A stretch of DNA of 64,000 nucleotides from REEB509 sp049314555 (GTDB taxonomy: Bacteria > Pseudomonadota > Alphaproteobacteria > Caulobacterales > Aquidulcibacteraceae), in contig JBMOEW010000006.1 of the NCBI GenBank assembly GCA_049314555.1, positions 34,253 to 98,252 of the forward strand, read 5' to 3'. The notes below the pieces were generated by a model. It had not been told where the DNA came from. It saw only the letters and a list, made by a program, of their open reading frames with translations, and did no database searches. Positions within the stretch are counted from its first letter, which is position 1; each line of letters opens with the position of its first letter. The translations under genes and the position numbers were made by a program. Positions 59,698-64,000 of the stretch are shown here, one piece after another.

Positions 59698-59847
59698 TCA
59701 GCTTGTTCGTGCAGATTGATTAACCCAAGCAGCAAAGCCCGCAGTAATCCCGAACCCAATGCCCGACGCAACCCCTGCTACCGCCAATCCTGGGACAAAA
59801 GCGACGCCTGCAGCAACGATAACACCCATGCCTGCCAGCTTGGCCAA
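59698..59847 (-). CDS. Gly/Ala-rich hydrophobic small protein, or 3' end of a decayed gene
   Basis: A coherent frame on the minus strand reads DPIDELAKLAGMGVIVAAG, then a Gly/Ala-rich membrane-like stretch to VNQSARTS. The frame is open from 59892 but has no ATG/GTG before the hydrophobic part; TTG 59847 would give 49 residues without a good ribosome site. An overlapping frame from 60053 (with a plausible hydrophilic RQERNDRVRAPKG stretch) would join it by a one-base shift near 59865. This may be a frameshifted gene. Its end lies in the ribosome site of the 128-residue gene. Confidence 0.35.
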   Translation of the reverse strand: MAKLAGMGVIVAAGVAFVPGLAVAGVASGIGFGITAGFAAWVNQSARTS

Positions 59848-60085
59848 TTCGTCAATAGGGTCTGAGGTGCCCCTTTCGGGGCCCGCACCCGATCATTGCG
59901 TTCTTGACGAAACATGAGGTTTGGGTGTCGACGCCGGATCTCTGCCGCCAGCATGGGGGGCCAGCGCGAGCTCTTATGCCTAGTGAAGCAACGGTCACTG
60001 CCCAATGCCGATGAATGCTCAGAGCTTTGCACAAGCTCAACGAGAGGTTTCACGGTCGGCGAAATCGGGAGCCCAAAAAGGCATG

Positions 60086-61969
60086 TTACCGGCGAAGAAA
60101 TGAGATGATCATCTCGCGTGTTTCGGCTGGCGCGACCACCAATTCGTGGGTCACTCTTGGCACAACTGAAACGGTGGCATTGCCTGTCCGCAGGCAGCTT
60201 GTCAGGTCGGCGGGTTGAGACTTAGGATCAATCTCTGCAAGCACGAAAAGTGTTGGCGGAAACGCTGAGCAGTCTTGGTATAGACCGGAGAAGTAGGCAT
60301 TCCATGGTGAGCTTGGGTTGTTGATGCGCGATCCAAAGACAGCCACTTCGTGAGCCCTCGCCTCCATGACCCGCGCCTTTTGCCCGGGTGATAGCGCTTC
60401 TGGATTTCGCCCAAGCGGGTCAACCCACTCAGACGGATCGCGATAATGGGTCCAGGGGACGAGGAGAACCATGGATGAAAGGCTTCCCTCAAGTTGCTGA
60501 GCAAGCTCTTGGGCCATCAATGCGCCAAAGCTATCCGCCAGGATGTGCGTTTGCCCATAGCCATAGTGCTGCGCAATACCTTGGCTGAGCTGTGCGAGGG
60601 CACCTGCGTCTTCGGCGAGTCCGGTCGGCCCGCGCAAGCGCAAGCCATTGGCACCCAATGGCGTCGCCCCTGCCGACCCGCCATAGTCCACGATCAGCAC
60701 TGCAAAACCAGCGCGGAGCAAATCCGCTTCGAGCGTACCCCCGATTTGCCGCGTCGCCTGCGCGCCCGGCCCCCCAACCACAATGATGACCAGTTCTCGA
60801 TCGCCATCCAAGGGTGAAAGAAGCACCCCAGCGACTGTGTGCGCACCCTCTGGCGTGACCGCAGCCAACGTAACCGGTGGCAGCGGCACGGCTGCTTCTT
60901 CCAAGATGGTAATCCCGCTGTGCGGTCCGGGGCGCTGGTGGCGGCCAACTTGCGGATTGCGGCAGTCAATCTTCCAATTGTGTTCGTCTGGCGAGGTCAC
61001 GCGAACGGTCGTGTTTCGACGCAGATGGTCCGTGTGCAGAGCAATCATTGCGCCGCGATTTCCTCGAACCTGCAGGGCTGGCCACTCCGAAACTGGGAGT
61101 GAGGTTTCGATTCTGGCATCCTCAACCAGCTGCATGCGCGGGTGCCAACCAACCGTGCTTTGGCCTGTGCTTTCATCAAGCAAGGGCGCAGCGAACGAGT
61201 CGACGGCAAGGTGGCGTTCCATTAGGTCCTCGAAAGCTGGCTCGCGCTCGACAAACCATCGACTGTTCACGCTGCTAAACATCACGCCAACGCGAGTCGG
61301 CAGGACACGAAAGGTTGTGAGGAACGGGTTCGGCGGCCCGAGGAAAACTTCGCCACCATGATTGTCGTGGATGATCACCCTTTGCGGCGAAGCAACACCA
61401 ACCAGCGCCAATTCGCCGTTATGAATCGTCAGCGACGTGTGTTGATTCGGACGTTGCGTATCTCGATCTAACTGCCCAACAATTTGAGTAAGTCTCGTGA
61501 CTTCTTGTTGAAGAGTAGTTGAAGGGGTGGCACCTGTTACTGTAAGCCCTTGGAGAAGATCTATGCCAAGGGCTTCGATGCGGACTGGTGTCGACAATTG
61601 ATCAGGGGTCGCCACCATTACCTGTCGAAGCGACCCCAACAGATCGATCAAAAAAAACGACTTACCGTCTTGGGAGAAATATGCCGCGCGGAAGCCAACG
61701 GGTGTCAAAAAATGCCAGAGCGACGGTGACAAATCCGTTGTGGGGCCCAAGAGAAACGCTGGTCCTGCGCCTGATTCGCCAAAGGTGCTAAACAGAAAGA
61801 CCTCCCCACTTGGGGACTGCGACGCCCAGTTCGCGGAACAAAGTGCTGTTGGTTCCGCGCGCTCCGAAATTGCTGGGAGCAGCCGCGCGGTTGCCGCGCC
61901 GCCGCCGCCGAGCAGCACTGCCGCAAGAACACCGAGAGTTTTGCAGAAATGGGCTAGCCGCTGAGTCAT
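60086..61969 (-). CDS. Large exported serine hydrolase (prolyl-oligopeptidase-like)
   Basis: A 627-residue protein with a signal peptide (about 9-29, FCKTLGVLAAVLLGGGGAATA). Residues 40-350 form a beta-rich N-terminal part, perhaps a propeller as in S9 peptidases. The C-terminal alpha/beta-hydrolase domain has IIVVGGPGAQATR (oxyanion loop, about 395-407), the nucleophile elbow LADSFGALM (Ser480, with A instead of the first Gly) and the His in VTHELV (near residue 610); an acid is likely in AEIDPKSQ. It probably cleaves peptides or esters in the periplasm. It follows the 331-residue lipoprotein hydrolase by 33 bases. Confidence 0.76.
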   Translation of the reverse strand: MTQRLAHFCKTLGVLAAVLLGGGGAATARLLPAISERAEPTALCSANWASQSPSGEVFLFSTFGESGAGPAFLLGPTTDLSPSLWHFLTPVGFRAAYFSQDGKSFFLIDLLGSLRQVMVATPDQLSTPVRIEALGIDLLQGLTVTGATPSTTLQQEVTRLTQIVGQLDRDTQRPNQHTSLTIHNGELALVGVASPQRVIIHDNHGGEVFLGPPNPFLTTFRVLPTRVGVMFSSVNSRWFVEREPAFEDLMERHLAVDSFAAPLLDESTGQSTVGWHPRMQLVEDARIETSLPVSEWPALQVRGNRGAMIALHTDHLRRNTTVRVTSPDEHNWKIDCRNPQVGRHQRPGPHSGITILEEAAVPLPPVTLAAVTPEGAHTVAGVLLSPLDGDRELVIIVVGGPGAQATRQIGGTLEADLLRAGFAVLIVDYGGSAGATPLGANGLRLRGPTGLAEDAGALAQLSQGIAQHYGYGQTHILADSFGALMAQELAQQLEGSLSSMVLLVPWTHYRDPSEWVDPLGRNPEALSPGQKARVMEARAHEVAVFGSRINNPSSPWNAYFSGLYQDCSAFPPTLFVLAEIDPKSQPADLTSCLRTGNATVSVVPRVTHELVVAPAETREMIISFLRR

Positions 61970-62002
61970 ATCAATCGCCGTCTACTGCTTCTGCCAGCAC
62001 CC

Positions 62003-62998
62003 TTAGCGCTCCGCAAAATCGCGCATTTGTTGCCTCACCCATGGAAAACTTAACTCCATGCCATGGAATGCGGGCTGTACGTCGAATACCGATCCTGGCC
62101 CGGCGCATCTTTCAAAGTACTCCCGAGTCAGCGCAACATTGGACCGATCTTCGTGCTGCGCAATAAACACGATCGTATTCTGTTCAATTGCGCCGCAGGC
62201 CCCTGCGCGTAGCCCTTCAAGGTATCGCTCGCCAGGCGATGACCCATTCATCTCAGCCGAAAGTTCAAAGTAGTCGCGATAAAGTTCAACCACGTCCTTG
62301 CGTAACAATTCCCGATCATTGGGTGAAGCCAGTATCAGCCGGTCCGATGTATAGCTGATCGGCTGATCGATGGAATCGTTGATCGAAAGCGGAAAAAGCC
62401 AAGGAGAAGCTAGTATCAACGCATCTGTTTCGTCGCCCAATTCAGACGCCAAACGCAAAGCCGGAACAGCACCAAAACTACTACCTACCAGAACGATCTG
62501 TAGATCTTGAATGCTATCTCTTTGCATGGATCGGATGTATTGGGCCACAAGAAGCACATCTTGCTCAATCGCATCGAAATGGTGCTGTCGCAACCGTCGG
62601 GTTCCGTCGAAGTTTGGCAGCTCGGTGCCTGAATATGCAACACTTGCGATGAGAGTCGTTTCATCGCCGAAAACATCGATCAAATCTTGCAGTACGCTCT
62701 GGTTTATGAAGGGCACCCTCGGACCACCGTGAAAATAGACAACCACACGATTGAAATCCAGGGCAGTGGTGTGGCCGGCCCCATAAGATTGTAAGATACC
62801 GACTGACCAAGTTCTACGTGGTGACGATGTAAGGTCGCTGATGTCGTCCACCACTTCGAGCTGTGCTGCATCGCAAATTCTTAGCGATTCTGAACAGGAA
62901 AAACCCTGCACGTCTTCAACGATACGCGAATTTGGGTGATTGCACCCCACCATCAAAACAAGACCGGCAAAGATGAAAGATTTTGCTGTGGTGCTCAT
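62003..62998 (-). CDS. Alpha/beta-hydrolase lipoprotein
   Basis: A 331-residue protein from ATG 62998. The lipoprotein signal MSTTAKSFIFAGLVLMVGC ends in the lipobox MVGC. VVVYFHGGPRVPF is the HGGP oxyanion motif, the elbow is VLVGSSFGAVPAL and a candidate catalytic His is near FHGMEL at the C-terminus. Several Cys (CSESLRIC; AGACGAI; FERCAG) suggest disulfides. I prefer this Met to the upstream start because it begins the signal. GC is lower than in the core genome. The substrate is unknown. Confidence 0.75.
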   Translation of the reverse strand: MSTTAKSFIFAGLVLMVGCNHPNSRIVEDVQGFSCSESLRICDAAQLEVVDDISDLTSSPRRTWSVGILQSYGAGHTTALDFNRVVVYFHGGPRVPFINQSVLQDLIDVFGDETTLIASVAYSGTELPNFDGTRRLRQHHFDAIEQDVLLVAQYIRSMQRDSIQDLQIVLVGSSFGAVPALRLASELGDETDALILASPWLFPLSINDSIDQPISYTSDRLILASPNDRELLRKDVVELYRDYFELSAEMNGSSPGERYLEGLRAGACGAIEQNTIVFIAQHEDRSNVALTREYFERCAGPGSVFDVQPAFHGMELSFPWVRQQMRDFAER

Positions 62999-63189
62999 AC
63001 AAATCTGCCGGGTCATTGGTACGCCCAACCGAAGCAAGCAGTCGCCAAAACGGCAACTGGTTAACCCACTTCCGTCATTCAAAGCTTTTAGCAAGCCGTT
63101 GAAGAACCCGCCACGGTTCGCAGACGAAGCGAAACCCGGTGACGAAACATCGATAAGCAGACCCCCTCAATCGACGAATAAACGACAGC

Positions 63190-63585
63190 TTACGACCCGC
63201 TTCGCGCTTTCGATTGACGTATATTGTCCCACGCACCTCCACCAAAAAACGCTAAGCCGAGCGGAGCGATAATTGCAATCGACCAATGACTGCCCAAGTG
63301 GAGTAGGCCGACGGCCATGCTGTTGCTAAGCACAGCAATGACAACCCAAACCCAAGTCCGCACTGGGTTTTTGTGCGTTTTGAGAGCGGCGGCACCAAAC
63401 AGCAGCGACGCAAAACAGTCCCCCACTGATACAAAACAAATTGACAAAAAAACGGGCAAAAACAAAGCAACAAATAGCCCGGACAAAATTAGTCTAGTTT
63501 CGATCGTGATGTAAACTGCATTCGAAACTGTGATTAGAAGCACCCAAAATCCGAGTATTGTCGCAATGGGGTTGAAGCGTTCCAT
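63190..63585 (-). CDS. Polytopic membrane protein of the island
   Basis: A 131-residue protein with four hydrophobic segments (ATILGFWVLLITVSNAVYIT; LILSGLFVALFLPVFLSICF; WVWVVIAVLSNSMAVGLLHL; IAIIAPLGLAFFGGGAW). No known family. It starts 13 bases after the Gly-rich protein's stop, so the two are cotranscribed. Base composition is low-GC compared with the core genes. Confidence 0.6.
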   Translation of the reverse strand: MERFNPIATILGFWVLLITVSNAVYITIETRLILSGLFVALFLPVFLSICFVSVGDCFASLLFGAAALKTHKNPVRTWVWVVIAVLSNSMAVGLLHLGSHWSIAIIAPLGLAFFGGGAWDNIRQSKARSGS

Positions 63586-63598
63586 TTGCTCACCTTGC

Positions 63599-64000
63599 TC
63601 AATCTACAACTGCTTCTACGATCTGGTGCTCAGCAAATCCCGCCAATGCGCCTGTGGCAGCTCCTAAAAAGGCACCACTGAAGGCGGCGGCCCCGACCCC
63701 AACTGGGCCCCCTAGCGACCCAAACGGCGCAAATTGAAGTGCCAAAGTAGTGGCTCCAATAGCGGCTCCCACTGCCATGCTTGTGCCGAGATCGCCACCG
63801 GGATCGGCAAGTTCATAGTGTGTGATTATGTATTCATCACCATTCTTGACAAAATACCAAAGGTCGTTTCCTTGGCGATATAATTCGCCGCCTTCAACTT
63901 CCGCGAAAACATCTGGATTGCCCTCTTTATCATACAAGCAAGGTGTCGAAAATCCGACGTCAGTGGAACGATAGATGCTCTTTAGGTTGATTCCGCCGCC
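63599..64000 (-). CDS. C-terminal part of a protein ending in a Gly/Ala-rich hydrophobic region (partial)
   Basis: The frame runs open to the window edge. A hydrophilic part (INLKSIYRSTDVGFSTPC, then EVEGGELYRQGNDLWYFVKNGDEYIITHYEL) is followed by about 65 residues rich in Gly and Ala with hydrophobic character (GTSMAVGAAIGATTLALQF; GPVGVGAAAFSGAFLGAATG) and a short acidic end (HQIVEAVVD). Such glycine-zipper-like ends occur in pore-forming or membrane-inserting proteins, but I recognise no family. It is followed by a small membrane protein gene. Confidence 0.6.
   Translation of the reverse strand, partial: GGGINLKSIYRSTDVGFSTPCLYDKEGNPDVFAEVEGGELYRQGNDLWYFVKNGDEYIITHYELADPGGDLGTSMAVGAAIGATTLALQFAPFGSLGGPVGVGAAAFSGAFLGAATGALAGFAEHQIVEAVVD

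Larger units (their letters stand above)
53152..64000 (+). mobile_element. Genomic island integrated at tRNA-Val(CAC), left part
   Basis: The boundary is the tRNA fragment at 53103-53151. The integrase runs inward on the plus strand, and every other gene runs on the minus strand toward it. The cargo differs from the rest of the window: many exported lipoproteins and membrane proteins without metabolic context, and noticeably lower GC from about 61.4 kb on. The right boundary is not reached. Confidence 0.72.

Noticed and set aside
59851..60040. Minus-strand 62-codon frame opposite and across the Gly-rich frame
   Set aside because: Mixed composition with no hydrophobic or structural pattern. 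The neighbouring frame gives the coherent membrane sequence.

Overview
The window is high-GC chromosomal DNA of an alphaproteobacterium, most likely of the Caulobacterales/Hyphomonadaceae type. This rests on a CcrM-type GANTC methyltransferase next to mutY, a separate F0 operon (atpI-B-E-F'-F), split glycine decarboxylase subunits, an alphaproteobacterial cta (cytochrome aa3) operon and a DciA-like protein. The genus cannot be named from the sequence alone.

Left part (1-20 kb): the end of a pterin aldolase gene and a pteridine-reductase-like SDR; a radical SAM protein; a zinc metallopeptidase; rnhB convergent with a TMEM175-type channel gene broken by one in-frame amber codon; ccrM preceded by four GANTC sites in 85 bp; mutY; a DciA-like gene; a DsbA-like lipoprotein; and the F0 operon. 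On the minus strand lie pyk and the glycine cleavage operon gcvT-gcvH-(PaiB-like)-gcvPA-gcvPB, headed by a textbook tandem glycine riboswitch, then nfeD/SPFH and a peroxiredoxin.

Middle part (20-53 kb): a long minus-strand run ctaC-ctaD-(terminator)-ctaB-coxF-ctaG-ctaE-DUF983-surf1-thrC-M16 peptidase-GNAT-EAL; two paralogous TPR genes; tldD; a TonB-dependent receptor; an orphan ParA with a small partner; a purple-acid-phosphatase-like enzyme; a chemoreceptor coupled to an OprB-like porin; gor; rpiA-glmU; gph; a large unrecognised bitopic protein; and a LysR regulator divergent from an AhpD-like protein and a beta-hydroxyacid dehydrogenase-like gene.

Right part (53.1 kb to the end): an integrated element. 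Its edge is a 49-base 3' fragment of a tRNA-Val(CAC) followed by a tyrosine integrase. All cargo genes run on the minus strand toward the integrase. They encode three paralogous secreted ClpP/crotonase-fold proteins sharing a Cys-x-Ser-x-Cys motif, three exported alpha/beta-hydrolases with intact nucleophile elbows, several small membrane proteins with coupled starts, and two Gly/Ala-rich hydrophobic protein ends. The parts recur in order (Gly-rich protein, small membrane protein, hydrolase). This envelope-directed hydrolase island is the best candidate for an undescribed system. Its function is unknown, and it continues past the right edge of the window.
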